Part shown: positions 34,393 through 43,839 of the stretch, piece after piece
Position numbering within the stretch: position 1 is the stretch's first letter
Layout: every line of letters begins with the position of its first letter
Assembly (NCBI GenBank): GCA_024637015.1
Contig: JAGXGE010000001.1
Location: 62,001 to 126,000, forward strand
DNA length: 64,000 nucleotides
Source of the DNA: Aequorivita sp.
GTDB taxonomy: Bacteria; Bacteroidota; Bacteroidia; Flavobacteriales; Flavobacteriaceae
Direction of reading: 5' to 3'
The notes under the pieces: model-generated
Told to the model about the DNA's origin: nothing
The model's database searches: none
What the model saw: the letters and a program-made list of their open reading frames with translations, nothing else
Position numbers and translations under genes: made by a program

Positions 34393-35812
34393 CAAACAAA
34401 CCTACATATCAGCTTTAAAAAATCCAATCTTCAGAACTATCTCAAAAGCTGCTTCCAATTTAAATTTGGAAAGCTATGTAATTGGCGGTTACGTTCGCGA
34501 TTTTCTGCTGAAACGAGGCGAAGCAAAGGATATAGACATTGTTGCCGTTGGAAGTGGAATTGATTTGGCTGAAGAAGTTTCAAAACTATTGCCCGGAAAG
34601 CCAAAAGTTTCAGTCTTCAAAACCTACGGCACTGCGATGCTTAAAAGCGGTGGAATAGAACTCGAATTTGTTGGTGCCCGAAAAGAATCTTATTCCGAGG
34701 AAAGCAGAAATCCTGCAGTGGAAAACGGTACTTTGGAAGACGACCAAAACCGACGTGATTTTACAATAAACGCTTTGGCCCTTAACTTGAGCGATAAAAA
34801 TTTTGGAGAGTTGCTCGATCCCTTCAACGGTATTGAAGATCTTCAGAAAAAGATAATCCGCACGCCACTCGATCCAAATATTACCTATAGCGACGATCCA
34901 TTGAGGATGCTTCGCGCCATTCGGTTTGCATCCCAATTGGATTTTATAATTGAAAAGGATTCGTTGGAGGCAATTACAAGAAATTCCGAACGCATTAAGA
35001 TCATTTCCAAAGAACGGATTGTAGACGAACTGAACAAAATTTTGCTTTCGGAAACACCTTCAAAAGGATTTGCACTTTTACACAAAACCGGCTTGCTTCC
35101 TTTTATTTTACCAGAATTGTTAGCACTGCAGGGCATTGACGAAAAAGAAGGTCAAACTCATAAAGACAATTTTTGGCACACACTCGAAGTTGTTGATAAT
35201 ATTTCGAAAGCTACAGACGATCTTTGGCTACGCTGGGCAGCATTACTCCACGACATAGGAAAAGCACCAACGAAACGATTTGACAAAAAACTGGGCTGGA
35301 CCTTTCACACTCACGAATTTGTGGGTGCGAAAATGGTTTATAAGCTTTTCAAAAGATTGAAAATGCCGCTGAACGAAAAGATGAAGTTCGTCCAAAAAAT
35401 GGTTTTGATGAGCTCCCGCCCCATTGTTTTAGCGAGCGATGTAACTGATAGCGCAGTTCGACGTTTGATTTTTGATGCAGGCGAAAGTGTGGAGGATCTA
35501 ATGACCCTTTGCGAAGCTGACATTACAACAAAAAACCCTAAGAAATTCAAAAAATACCATCAAAACTTTCAACTTGTACGCGATAAAATTGTAGAAGTGG
35601 AAGAACGCGATCAAGTTCGAAACTTTCAGCCGCCAGTAACCGGCGAGGAAATTATGGAAACTTTCAATTTAAAACCATCTCGCGAAATTGGTATTATAAA
35701 AGACGCCATAAAAGAAGCAATCCTAGAAGGCGAAATTCCCAATGAATACGAAGCCGCAAAAGAGTTTATGTTGAAGAAAGGAGCTGCCATTGGGCTGAAG
35801 TCAATTAAATAG
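34388..35812 (+). CDS. CCA tRNA nucleotidyltransferase / poly(A) polymerase family with HD domain
   Basis: About 474 residues from a GTG at 34388. The head domain reads [13 protein letters not shown] and [10 protein letters not shown] (metal Asp pair), followed by [13 protein letters not shown] and the RNA-binding arm. An HD domain is present ([13 protein letters not shown] near 290). These enzymes add or repair the 3' CCA of tRNA. The start lies within the right repeat of cassette A, so the original start may have been altered. Confidence 0.88.
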   Translation: MVKQTYISALKNPIFRTISKAASNLNLESYVIGGYVRDFLLKRGEAKDIDIVAVGSGIDLAEEVSKLLPGKPKVSVFKTYGTAMLKSGGIELEFVGARKESYSEESRNPAVENGTLEDDQNRRDFTINALALNLSDKNFGELLDPFNGIEDLQKKIIRTPLDPNITYSDDPLRMLRAIRFASQLDFIIEKDSLEAITRNSERIKIISKERIVDELNKILLSETPSKGFALLHKTGLLPFILPELLALQGIDEKEGQTHKDNFWHTLEVVDNISKATDDLWLRWAALLHDIGKAPTKRFDKKLGWTFHTHEFVGAKMVYKLFKRLKMPLNEKMKFVQKMVLMSSRPIVLASDVTDSAVRRLIFDAGESVEDLMTLCEADITTKNPKKFKKYHQNFQLVRDKIVEVEERDQVRNFQPPVTGEEIMETFNLKPSREIGIIKDAIKEAILEGEIPNEYEAAKEFMLKKGAAIGLKSIK

Positions 35813-35858
35813 TAAGCAGTAGCAGTGTTCAGTAAAAAATAATAGTAGCAACAGTGAA
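35811..35858 (+). repeat. GCAGT-type short repeat between cca stop and ctaA start
   Basis: AGTAAGCAGTAGCAGTGTTC begins at the cca TAG and continues with imperfect AGTAGCAACAGTG, which contains the GTG start of the heme A synthase gene. It shares words with repeats at 18300, 22461 and 39130. Confidence 0.55.
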
Positions 35859-36867
35859 AGACAATAAAAAAGTAATCTATTGGCTCCTAACGGGATGTTT
35901 CCTGATTTTTGTAATGGTAGTTGTGGGTGGAATCACGCGACTTACCCATTCAGGACTTTCAATTTCAAGTTATAAACTTATTTCCGGTACGTTGCCGCCT
36001 TTAAATGATGCGCAGTGGATTGCTGAATTTGACCATTACAAACAATTCCCAGAATACCAAAAACTAAACAATCACTTTAGTTTAGAAGATTTTAAAGATA
36101 TCTATTTCTGGGAATGGTTTCACCGTTTGTTGGGGAGACTTTTGGGCGTGGTTTTCATCATTCCCTTTTTCTATTTTCTTCTGAAAAAACAACTCACGAA
36201 ACCTACCGTCAAAAAAGCTATAATTTTAATGTGCCTGGGTGCATTTCAAGGATTTCTGGGTTGGTATATGGTGAAAAGTGGTTTGGTGGACCGACCCGAT
36301 GTGAGCCACTATCGGCTTGCTATGCACTTAACCACGGCATTTATAACTTTCTCTTATACCTTTTGGGTGGCGATGGATTTAATCTATCCGGTGAAAAAAG
36401 AGGTAAATAAACACATCCGAAACATCATTCGCTTTGGAATGGCAATCCTACTCATCCAAATTATTTGGGGTGCTTTCGTGGCAGGGCTTGATGCAGGCTG
36501 GATTCACAACCATTGGCCATTAATGAACGAAAGCGAATGGATGCACGAAACCGTTACCACGGAACAAGTTCCAGTTTGGAAAAACTTCGTGGAAGGCAAA
36601 AGCGGCGTGCAGTTTGTCCACCGGTATCTGGCTTACGCAGTTGTGGGAATAATTTTCTTTATTTGGTACAAAACACGAAAATTGCAGCTCACACTTCCGC
36701 AGAAAAATGGAATAAATGTGTTGTTGTTTTTGGTTTTAGTGCAGTTCCTTTTGGGCGTTTTCACGCTTATCCTTCAAGTGCCTGTGGTTTTGGGGGTTTT
36801 GCATCAAGTAACCGCATTTTTCCTGCTTGCTGCAATGACTTTTGTTTTACATAGATTTAGTAAATAA
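35854..36867 (+). CDS. ctaA: Heme A synthase (COX15/CtaA family)
   Basis: A 337-residue inner-membrane protein with eight hydrophobic segments in two four-helix halves. It converts heme O to heme A for cytochrome oxidase. Candidate heme ligand histidines lie in TRLTHSGLS, FHRLLGRLLG, HRYLAYAVVG and LHQVTAFF. The start is a GTG at 35854 inside a short GCAGT-type repeat; no ATG lies nearby upstream. Confidence 0.92.
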   Translation: MKDNKKVIYWLLTGCFLIFVMVVVGGITRLTHSGLSISSYKLISGTLPPLNDAQWIAEFDHYKQFPEYQKLNNHFSLEDFKDIYFWEWFHRLLGRLLGVVFIIPFFYFLLKKQLTKPTVKKAIILMCLGAFQGFLGWYMVKSGLVDRPDVSHYRLAMHLTTAFITFSYTFWVAMDLIYPVKKEVNKHIRNIIRFGMAILLIQIIWGAFVAGLDAGWIHNHWPLMNESEWMHETVTTEQVPVWKNFVEGKSGVQFVHRYLAYAVVGIIFFIWYKTRKLQLTLPQKNGINVLLFLVLVQFLLGVFTLILQVPVVLGVLHQVTAFFLLAAMTFVLHRFSK

Positions 36868-36914
36868 CTGTGAAAAAACAAAAATTTCAAGACCTAAAAA
36901 GAGGTATAAAATTG

Positions 36915-36922
36915 TAACTTTG
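36915..36922 (+). promoter_or_regulatory. TAnnTTTG -7 box upstream of the pRiA4b-like gene
   Basis: TAACTTTG, an exact consensus match, lies 19 bases before the ATG at 36942. Confidence 0.5.
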
Positions 36923-36941
36923 CACACTAAAATTTTTTAAA

Positions 36942-37454
36942 ATGATTTACCGTTTCAGAATAATCCTCGACACCCACGAAGACGTTTTCCGCGACATCGA
37001 AATAGAAGCTTCGGCCACACTGGAAGATTTTCACAATGCCATTACACAATCCTTTGGGTTTGATGGGCAGGAAATGGCTTCTTTTTACACAAGCAACGAT
37101 TTATGGGAAGAAGGCGAGGAAATTTCCCTTTTTGATGTTAGTGATGAACCGGGCAGTATTCGCATTATGGGAGAAACCAACTTGGAAGATGTTGTTGATC
37201 AAGAAAAAACAAGACTACTTTATGTTTACGATTTTCTAAATATGTGGACGTTTATGGTGGAACTTGCCGATATAGGTGAGCTTGAGGAGGGAATTATGTA
37301 CCCAAACTTGATGTTCGCCCACGGTCAAATTCCGGAAGAAGCACCCGAAAAAGAATTCATAGCCGAAGAAATTGAGGACGACGATTTCGACGAAGAGTTC
37401 GACCTTGACCCTGAAGATTACGATAACCTCGATTTTGACGAAAACTGGAATTGA
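36942..37454 (+). CDS. Plasmid pRiA4b ORF-3-like family protein
   Basis: A 170-residue acidic protein. The N-terminal 125 residues follow the pRiA4b ORF-3 / IS1096 passenger-like pattern (YRFRIILDTHEDVFRDIEIE, LEDFHNAITQSFGFDGQEMA, LLYVYDFLNMWTF). The C-terminal 45 residues are almost only Asp and Glu with aromatic residues. Function is unknown; the chromosomal copies are common in Bacteroidota. Exact promoter box upstream, octamer tandem repeat downstream. Confidence 0.8.
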   Translation: MIYRFRIILDTHEDVFRDIEIEASATLEDFHNAITQSFGFDGQEMASFYTSNDLWEEGEEISLFDVSDEPGSIRIMGETNLEDVVDQEKTRLLYVYDFLNMWTFMVELADIGELEEGIMYPNLMFAHGQIPEEAPEKEFIAEEIEDDDFDEEFDLDPEDYDNLDFDENWN

Positions 37455-37490
37455 TTTGGTTGAAAGTTGATCTGCGCAAAAAAGACAAAT

Positions 37491-37530
37491 TCACTTATTC
37501 ACTTATTCACTTATTCACTTATTCACTTAT
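37491..37530 (+). repeat. Five exact tandem copies of an 8-base unit
   Basis: TCACTTAT is repeated five times without error and followed by a partial unit, ending 13 bases before the nucleoid-associated protein start. The unit length is not a multiple of three and the array is promoter-proximal, as in known slippage-tuned promoters. Confidence 0.9.
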
Positions 37531-37543
37531 TCACAATTAAAAA

Positions 37544-38602
37544 ATGATAAACCTTTTCAGTACCCACATTGCATCCCTTTCCATACACCGAGTGGGTAAC
37601 AAAAGTAGAAACGAAGCTATTTTTCTTTCCGAGAAACCTTATAAAATGGACGATGAGCTAACGCCATTGCTGAAAGAATTCTTCTTAAAGCCGTTTCGCG
37701 ACAAAGAGGAAAATTATTTTCATTTTTCACATGAGGCAGATTTGGAGTTTCACGAGTTGTACAATAGTGCAAACAAAATTTTTGACAATCCGCAAAATAT
37801 TCACGAAGAGAGCAGGAAAATTGCTAGTTATCTTTACAATCAGTCTGAACATCCGCATATAAAAAGCGGTGAAGTTTATGTAGCATATTTAGAAAGCGTG
37901 CAGTTGGACAATGTAAAAATGGACGCCATCGGTATTTTTAAAAGTGAGCTGAAGCAGGATTTTCTTCAGTTTTCTGAAGAAGGAAACCAGTTGGATGCGA
38001 TGCTACAGCACGGTGTAAGTCTGAATAAGTTGGATAAAGGATGTATTATTTTCAATTCAGGAAAAGAAGAAGGCTATAAAATTCTTTCCGTGGATAGTAA
38101 TCGCTACGACGCGCGTTATTGGCTTGAAAGCTTTTTAGGTGTTGAAGCGCTTGCAGACGATAATTTCTACACAAAAAAGTATCTAAAATTCTGTCAGGAT
38201 TTTGCTAAGGACGTGGTTTTACCTGCCGAAGATAAAAAGCAGGAAGTGATGTTTATGAACCGCGCAGTAAACCATTTTGCGAAAAATGACCAATTTGAAG
38301 AAACTGCATTTATGAATGATGTGATAGAGAATCCTGATTTATTGCCTGAATTCCGTCATTATAAAAGTGAAAAAGCACCCAAATATAGCATTGAAGATTT
38401 AACAACATTTCCAATAGCAAATACTGCGGTTACTGCTGCCCGTAAAAAGATCAAAAACGTTATAAATTTGGATACCAATATTCAGATAAAGCTTGATTTT
38501 ATTAATGCTGAGAGTGCGGAGAAGTTTGTGGAGAAAGGCTGGGATGAGGAAAAGCAGATGTATTATTACTTGGTTTACTTCAACAAAGAGCAAAAAAGCT
38601 AA
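37544..38602 (+). CDS. Nucleoid-associated protein, NdpA/37-kDa family
   Basis: A 352-residue cytoplasmic protein. It resembles the NA37/YejK family (TPLLKEFFLKPFR near residue 40, EVYVAYLESVQLDNVKMDAI near 115, GCIIFNSGKEEGYKILSV). Members bind DNA in the nucleoid; the role is not well known. The octamer array immediately upstream may tune its expression. It is followed by a small lipoprotein gene. Confidence 0.85.
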   Translation: MINLFSTHIASLSIHRVGNKSRNEAIFLSEKPYKMDDELTPLLKEFFLKPFRDKEENYFHFSHEADLEFHELYNSANKIFDNPQNIHEESRKIASYLYNQSEHPHIKSGEVYVAYLESVQLDNVKMDAIGIFKSELKQDFLQFSEEGNQLDAMLQHGVSLNKLDKGCIIFNSGKEEGYKILSVDSNRYDARYWLESFLGVEALADDNFYTKKYLKFCQDFAKDVVLPAEDKKQEVMFMNRAVNHFAKNDQFEETAFMNDVIENPDLLPEFRHYKSEKAPKYSIEDLTTFPIANTAVTAARKKIKNVINLDTNIQIKLDFINAESAEKFVEKGWDEEKQMYYYLVYFNKEQKS

Positions 38603-38636
38603 TGCTGGGTTCGTGTTAGTATCTAATTAGTTTTTT

Positions 38637-39095
38637 ATGAAGATAAAAGGTTTTATTTTATTGTTTATGGTTGCATTTGTCTTGGATTCCTGCAATGTTG
38701 ACAATTGTGACGTGGATTGTAATTCCGGACCATTGGGGTTGAATTTTGAACTTTTAGATAAAGCTACTGGCGAAAATCTATTTACCAATGGCACATTTGA
38801 TCCAGCAGATATTGAAGTTTTAGATTTGGACAACAATAACAGCAGTGTACAATTCACCTTCAACTCTGAAAATGATATAAATATCATCAATTTAGGCCCC
38901 TTCGGCTGGGAAACAAATATTGCAAATTATCTATTGAAAGTGGGGGAACGGGATATTTTCACCTTACATGTTGATGCGGAAGAAAAAACAGAAGATTGTT
39001 GCTCTTTCGTACAAGTAAACAAACTGGAAATCATAAACGCTGACTTTGAGCTAAATCCTGAAACTGGGATTTATGAAATTTTAGTGGAATTGTAA
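38637..39095 (+). CDS. Hypothetical lipoprotein, 152 residues
   Basis: The N terminus is a lipoprotein signal (MKIKGFILLFMVAFVLDSC, lipobox LDSC with lipidated Cys19). The mature part is Cys- and Asp/Asn-rich at first (NVDNCDVDCNSGP), then a beta-rich domain with a late CC pair. I recognise no family. It is likely anchored to a membrane facing the periplasm or cell surface. Confidence 0.72.
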   Translation: MKIKGFILLFMVAFVLDSCNVDNCDVDCNSGPLGLNFELLDKATGENLFTNGTFDPADIEVLDLDNNNSSVQFTFNSENDINIINLGPFGWETNIANYLLKVGERDIFTLHVDAEEKTEDCCSFVQVNKLEIINADFELNPETGIYEILVEL

Positions 39096-39129
39096 TTAAA
39101 GTTTCAAGGAATATAAATAACTTTCGACT

Positions 39130-39151
39130 GCATACTGGCACTGCCAACTGC
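39130..39151 (-). repeat. GCAGT-type short repeat 16 bases after the recQ stop
   Basis: On the minus strand it reads GCAGTTGGCAGTGCCAGT and then ATGC, related to the repeats at 18300, 22461 and 35811. Confidence 0.5.
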
Positions 39152-39167
39152 TATTTATTAATTACCA

Positions 39168-41360
39168 CTAATTCCCAACCTCGCTAATAAACTTAATGCG
39201 ATACAATCGCAATTCCTCTTCATCATAATCACCGTCAAACTCGTCTAAGGCTTCTTCTATTTTATCGGTTTTTGCTTCAAGGAAATATTCGTGGATTTCT
39301 TCCTGCTGGTCTTCGTCCAACACCTCATCTATCCAATAATTTATATTCAGTTTGGTGCCGCTGTATACAATGGCTTCCATTTCCTTTATAAACTCACGCA
39401 TTTCAAGGCCTTTGGCATTAGCGATGTCCGGTAAGGATAATTTCCGGTCCACATTTTGGATGATGTATAATTTAAGAGAACTATTACTTCCAGTAGATTT
39501 TACCACAAAATCTTCCGGTCTAATAATATCATTCTCCTCAACGTAATTTTGAATAAGTTTCAAAAAAGATTTTCCGTATTTTTTTGCTTTCCCTTCGCCT
39601 ACTCCGTGAACATTGGAAAGTTCTTCCATTGTTACTGGATATTTAAGGGCCATATCTTCCAAAGAAGGTTCCTGAAAAATAACGAACGGGGGAAGATCCA
39701 AATCGTGCGCCACCTTTTTAAGTTCTGCCTTCAAAAGTTTAAAAAGATTTTCGTCAACAACTTCACCTCCCTTATTGGCCGCCACAATAATATCGTCATT
39801 GGCGTCTTTAAATGAATGGTCTTCAGTCATCATAAATGAAGTTGGAGATTTTATGAATTTCTTTCCAGTATCAGTTAAATGTATAACACCGTATGTTTCA
39901 ATATCCTTTTTTAAATAACCTGCCACCAAAAGTTGTCGCAACAATGCCATCCAATAAGCCGCTTCATGCTTTGTGCCAGAACCGAAATATTCCTGTGCAT
40001 CGGTTCGGTGAGACTTTATAAGAGCATTTACCTTCCCTACCAAAACATTTACGATTTCCTTGCTTTTGTATTGTTCATTTGTTTTGGAAACAACTTCTAA
40101 AATTTGTTTCGCATCGTCTTTGGCTTCGTGCTTCTTTTTGGGATAACGCATATTGTCGTCCATCATGCCGCCTTCACCTGTTTCGTTGTCAAATTCTTCC
40201 CCGAAATAATGGAGGATGAATTTTCTTCGTGAAATGGAAGTTTCAGCAAAAGCAACCACTTCCTGCAAAAGAGCGTGACCAATTTCCTGTTCGGCTACAG
40301 GCTTTCCGCTCATAAATTTCTCTAATTTTTCTATGTCCTTATAACTGTAAAAAGCCAAGCAATGACCTTCACCACCGTCTCTTCCTGCGCGTCCGGTTTC
40401 TTGATAATAGCTTTCAATACTTTTCGGAATATCATTGTGAATAACAAAGCGGACGTCTGGCTTATCAATTCCCATCCCAAAGGCAATGGTTGCAACAACC
40501 ACATCCACATCTTCCATCAAAAACATATCTTGATGTTTTACACGGGTTTTTCCATCGAGACCGGCATGATAGGGCACGGCTTTAATACCGTTTACCTGTA
40601 ATGCTTGGGCCAGTTCTTCTACTTTTTTTCTACTTAAACAATAAATTATACCGCTTTTACCCTCGTTCTGCTTTACAAAACGAATGATGTCTGAGCTAAC
40701 ATTTTTAGTTTTCGGCCTTATTTCGTAATAAAGATTTGGGCGGTTGAAGGATGCCTTAAAGGTATTTGCATCCTGCATATTTAGGTTTTTCAGAATGTCC
40801 TCCTGCACTTTCGGGGTTGCTGTGGCGGTGAGTCCTATAATAGGTATATCATTTCCTATTCTCTGAATTATGCTTTTAAGATTTCGGTATTCCGGCCTAA
40901 AATCATGCCCCCATTCACTAATGCAATGGGCTTCATCTATGGCCATAAAGGATATTTTCTGGGTCTGCAGAAAAGCTACATATTCTTCTTTGGTGAGCGA
41001 TTCGGGGGCGACGTAGAGCAGTTTTGTAACTCCACTAGCAATATCGCTCTTTACTCTTTTTACTTCAGTCTTGTTAAGGGAAGAGTTCAGTACATGGGCA
41101 ATTCCTTCTTCTGAAGAAAGGGAACGCAGGGCATCCACTTGGTTTTTCATCAGTGCAATAAGTGGAGAAACAACGATTGCTGTCCCGTCCTGCATAAGTG
41201 CCGGAAGTTGGTAACAAAGTGATTTTCCACCCCCCGTGGGCATAACCACGAAGGTATTGTTGCCGTTGAGGATACTTTTTACAACTTCTTCTTGAAGTCC
41301 TTTAAAGCGAGTAAATCCAAAATATTTTTTAAGGGCTGCGTAAATGTCAATTTCTGCCAC
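39168..41360 (-). CDS. recQ: ATP-dependent DNA helicase RecQ
   Basis: A 730-residue superfamily 2 helicase unwinding DNA 3' to 5' in repair. Walker A is in MPTGGGKSLCYQLPAL, the DEAH box in IDEAHCISEWGHDFRPEY, and motif VI in YYQETGRAGRDG. An RQC-like region and an HRDC domain (LEDMALKYPVTMEELSNVHG near 575) follow. The usual zinc-binding cysteines after the helicase core are absent: the place reads TSISRRKFILHYFGEEF with no downstream Cys cluster. This seems to be a flavobacterial variant. Confidence 0.93.
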   Translation of the reverse strand: MAEIDIYAALKKYFGFTRFKGLQEEVVKSILNGNNTFVVMPTGGGKSLCYQLPALMQDGTAIVVSPLIALMKNQVDALRSLSSEEGIAHVLNSSLNKTEVKRVKSDIASGVTKLLYVAPESLTKEEYVAFLQTQKISFMAIDEAHCISEWGHDFRPEYRNLKSIIQRIGNDIPIIGLTATATPKVQEDILKNLNMQDANTFKASFNRPNLYYEIRPKTKNVSSDIIRFVKQNEGKSGIIYCLSRKKVEELAQALQVNGIKAVPYHAGLDGKTRVKHQDMFLMEDVDVVVATIAFGMGIDKPDVRFVIHNDIPKSIESYYQETGRAGRDGGEGHCLAFYSYKDIEKLEKFMSGKPVAEQEIGHALLQEVVAFAETSISRRKFILHYFGEEFDNETGEGGMMDDNMRYPKKKHEAKDDAKQILEVVSKTNEQYKSKEIVNVLVGKVNALIKSHRTDAQEYFGSGTKHEAAYWMALLRQLLVAGYLKKDIETYGVIHLTDTGKKFIKSPTSFMMTEDHSFKDANDDIIVAANKGGEVVDENLFKLLKAELKKVAHDLDLPPFVIFQEPSLEDMALKYPVTMEELSNVHGVGEGKAKKYGKSFLKLIQNYVEENDIIRPEDFVVKSTGSNSSLKLYIIQNVDRKLSLPDIANAKGLEMREFIKEMEAIVYSGTKLNINYWIDEVLDEDQQEEIHEYFLEAKTDKIEEALDEFDGDYDEEELRLYRIKFISEVGN

Positions 41361-41405
41361 GCTGCTTGGGTTTTAGGGAACAATTCAGTTTTAGTCAACA
41401 ATACA

Positions 41406-41435
41406 TTGTTTTACTGATTAACAATCGTAATTTTG
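41406..41435 (+). promoter_or_regulatory. Putative promoter of the kdsD-tatC operon
   Basis: TTG at 41406-41408 and TAATTTTG at 41428-41435 are 19 bases apart, fitting the Bacteroidota -33/-7 pattern. It lies in the divergent recQ-kdsD gap and leaves a leader of about 120 bases. Confidence 0.5.
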
Positions 41436-41563
41436 CAACCGTATTAAGTTGACTGCATCTTAAAAAGAAAAGTATCTATATTAAGATTACTGAATTTAGT
41501 TAAATTCTATTCTAAATATACTAATTTCTGAAACAGTTACAAACATTCAAAAGCATTAAAATT

Positions 41564-42529
41564 TTGAACAAGCAAGACAGAATTATTTCCGTAGCGAAAA
41601 ACACCATAGAAACTGAGAGTAAAGCCATTGCAAACCTCGCCCATTTGGTGGATGAGGAATTTGCGGGAGCGGTTGATTATATTTATTATTCCAAGGGAAG
41701 GGTAATTGTAACTGGAATAGGCAAAAGTGCAAATATTGCAACCAAAATTGTTGCTACTTTGAACTCCACTGGCACTCCTGCAATATTTATGCACGCAGCA
41801 GATGCCATTCATGGCGATTTGGGGACCATTCAAGAAAACGATACTGTTATCTGCATTTCAAAAAGCGGAAATACGCCTGAAATAAAAGTGCTTGTGCCCC
41901 TCATAAAAGCCATTGACAATAAATTGATAGCCATTACCGGAAACCGAGATTCCTTTTTGGGTCAACAAGCAGATTTTGTGCTGAACGCTTACGTTGAAAA
42001 AGAAGCCTGCCCCAATAATCTTGCACCAACCACTAGCACTACGGCACAGTTGGTCATTGGAGATGCTTTGGCCATGTGTCTTTTGGATCTTCGTGGTTTC
42101 TCAAGTAAGGATTTTGCAAAATTCCATCCAGGAGGTTCTTTAGGTAAAAAATTGTATTTGCGCGTCAGTAACCTTACCTCACTGAACGAAAAACCACAGG
42201 TAAGTCCTGATACTGATGTTAAAAAGGTGATTGTTGAAATTTCAGAAAAAATGCTTGGCGTTACCGCTGTGGTTGAAAACGATAAAATTGTAGGCATCAT
42301 TACCGATGGCGATTTGCGACGTATGCTAACCAAAACCGATAGCTTTGTAGGACTAACCGCGAAGGATATTATGACACATAATCCAAAAAAAATAACCAAC
42401 GATGCCATGGCCGTTGAAGCTATGGAAATGATGGATAAATACGGCATCACTCAGATTCTTGCCGAAGATAAAGGCAAATATAGTGGGGTGGTTCATATTC
42501 ATAATCTTACCAAAGAAGGTATAATTTAA
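41564..42529 (+). CDS. kdsD: Arabinose-5-phosphate isomerase (KpsF/GutQ/KdsD family)
   Basis: A 321-residue protein with an N-terminal SIS domain (GRVIVTGIGKSANIATKI, HGDLG, ICISKSGNTPE) and two C-terminal CBS domains (GVTAVVENDKIVGIITDGDL, ITQILAED). It interconverts ribulose-5-phosphate and arabinose-5-phosphate, the first step to Kdo of LPS. Translation seems to start at a TTG at 41564. The stop overlaps the tatC ATG (TAATG). Confidence 0.93.
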   Translation: MNKQDRIISVAKNTIETESKAIANLAHLVDEEFAGAVDYIYYSKGRVIVTGIGKSANIATKIVATLNSTGTPAIFMHAADAIHGDLGTIQENDTVICISKSGNTPEIKVLVPLIKAIDNKLIAITGNRDSFLGQQADFVLNAYVEKEACPNNLAPTTSTTAQLVIGDALAMCLLDLRGFSSKDFAKFHPGGSLGKKLYLRVSNLTSLNEKPQVSPDTDVKKVIVEISEKMLGVTAVVENDKIVGIITDGDLRRMLTKTDSFVGLTAKDIMTHNPKKITNDAMAVEAMEMMDKYGITQILAEDKGKYSGVVHIHNLTKEGII

Positions 42530-43371
42530 TGAAGAAACAAGCTTCCCCCGAAAAAGAGATGTCCTTTTTGGACCATTTAGAAGAACTGCGCTGGCACTTG
42601 GTACGTTCCACCCTTGCGGTATTAATTATAGCTGTTCTGGCTTTTATTTTTAAAAGATTTATTTTTGATGTCCTTATTTTTGGCCCATCAAAACCGGGAT
42701 TTGCTACATATAGTACGTTCTGCGAAATCTCACGCTATCTGGGAATGGACACTTTTTGTTTTCAAGAAATGCCCTTTAAGATTCAAAGTAGAACCATGGC
42801 CGGACAGTTTTCGGCACATATGTGGACGTCTATTTATGCTGGAATTATTGTTGCCTTTCCATATATTCTTTATGAATTTTGGAAATTCATTAGCCCAGGT
42901 TTAAAAGAAAAGGAACGCAAGTCTAGTCGTGGTTTCATATGGATTGCTTCGCTACTTTTCTTTTTAGGAGTTTTGTTTGGTTATTACCTCATAACGCCAC
43001 TATCAATAAACTTTTTAGGGAATTATCAAGTTAGCGAGGAGGTTATGAACCAGTTTGATTTGGAAAGTTATATCGGCTTGGTACGGACTTCGGTATTGGC
43101 CTGTGGAATTGTTTTTGAACTTCCAATTTTAATGTATATTCTTACAAAAATTGGCTTGATAACCCCCGAAATTCTTCGAAAGTATCGAAAATTTGCTTTG
43201 ATAATTGTACTGGTGCTTTCAGCGATAATAACTCCTCCAGATATTGTGAGTCAGATTATCGTTGCCATCCCGATACTTATTCTTTATGAAGTGAGCATTT
43301 ATATTTCAAAAATTGTAATCAGAAATCAATTGAGGGAAGAAAGAAAAAGAAAAAAAGAACAAAGTCAATAA
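42529..43371 (+). CDS. tatC: Sec-independent protein translocase TatC
   Basis: A 280-residue inner-membrane protein with six hydrophobic helices. Signature parts are MSFLDHLEELRWHLVRS at the N terminus, PYILYEFWKFISPGLKEKER near residue 110, and FELPILMYILTKIG. TatC is the signal-recognition core of the twin-arginine export system. The C-terminal tail is basic. It is translationally coupled to kdsD. Confidence 0.96.
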   Translation: MKKQASPEKEMSFLDHLEELRWHLVRSTLAVLIIAVLAFIFKRFIFDVLIFGPSKPGFATYSTFCEISRYLGMDTFCFQEMPFKIQSRTMAGQFSAHMWTSIYAGIIVAFPYILYEFWKFISPGLKEKERKSSRGFIWIASLLFFLGVLFGYYLITPLSINFLGNYQVSEEVMNQFDLESYIGLVRTSVLACGIVFELPILMYILTKIGLITPEILRKYRKFALIIVLVLSAIITPPDIVSQIIVAIPILILYEVSIYISKIVIRNQLREERKRKKEQSQ

Positions 43372-43425
43372 AAGAGAAAATATTCTCAATCTAAAAAAGG
43401 TAAACTTTTACATTTTATACTAAAG

Positions 43426-43779
43426 ATGAAAAACAATATAGTTGAGGAATTCAATGCCTATCGCGAAAAGATGAATGATAAGATGCTTGCCGATAATAAC
43501 AAAATCATCAAGCGTATTTTCAATTTAGACACCAACGCCTATATGGAAGGCGTGCTTCCAAAGAAGACAAAAGAATTGTTGGGTTTAGGCAATTCATTGG
43601 TGCTTCGCTGTGATGATTGCGTGCGCTACCACTTGGAAGAAAGTCACAAACTGGGCCTTACCAAAGAAGAAGTGGTGGAAGCAATGAGTATTTCGTTACT
43701 TATTGGTGGAACAATTGTTGTTCCTCATTTACGAAGAGCCTTTGAATACTGGGAAGCATTGGAAGCACAACAGTCTTAA
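43426..43779 (+). CDS. Carboxymuconolactone decarboxylase / AhpD-like protein
   Basis: A 117-residue helical protein with the AhpD-type redox motif CDDCVRYHLEESHKLG (Cys-x2-Cys-x3-His) near residues 62-77 and a GGTIVVPHLRRAFEY C terminus. Such proteins act as disulfide-dependent alkylhydroperoxidases; true decarboxylases lack the CxxC. It sits between tatC and lptB in one direction. Confidence 0.88.
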   Translation: MKNNIVEEFNAYREKMNDKMLADNNKIIKRIFNLDTNAYMEGVLPKKTKELLGLGNSLVLRCDDCVRYHLEESHKLGLTKEEVVEAMSISLLIGGTIVVPHLRRAFEYWEALEAQQS

Positions 43780-43839
43780 TTTTTTCTTCGGAAAATTATA
43801 TAGTACATTTATCGTTTTATCTACGGAAACAATAACCGA

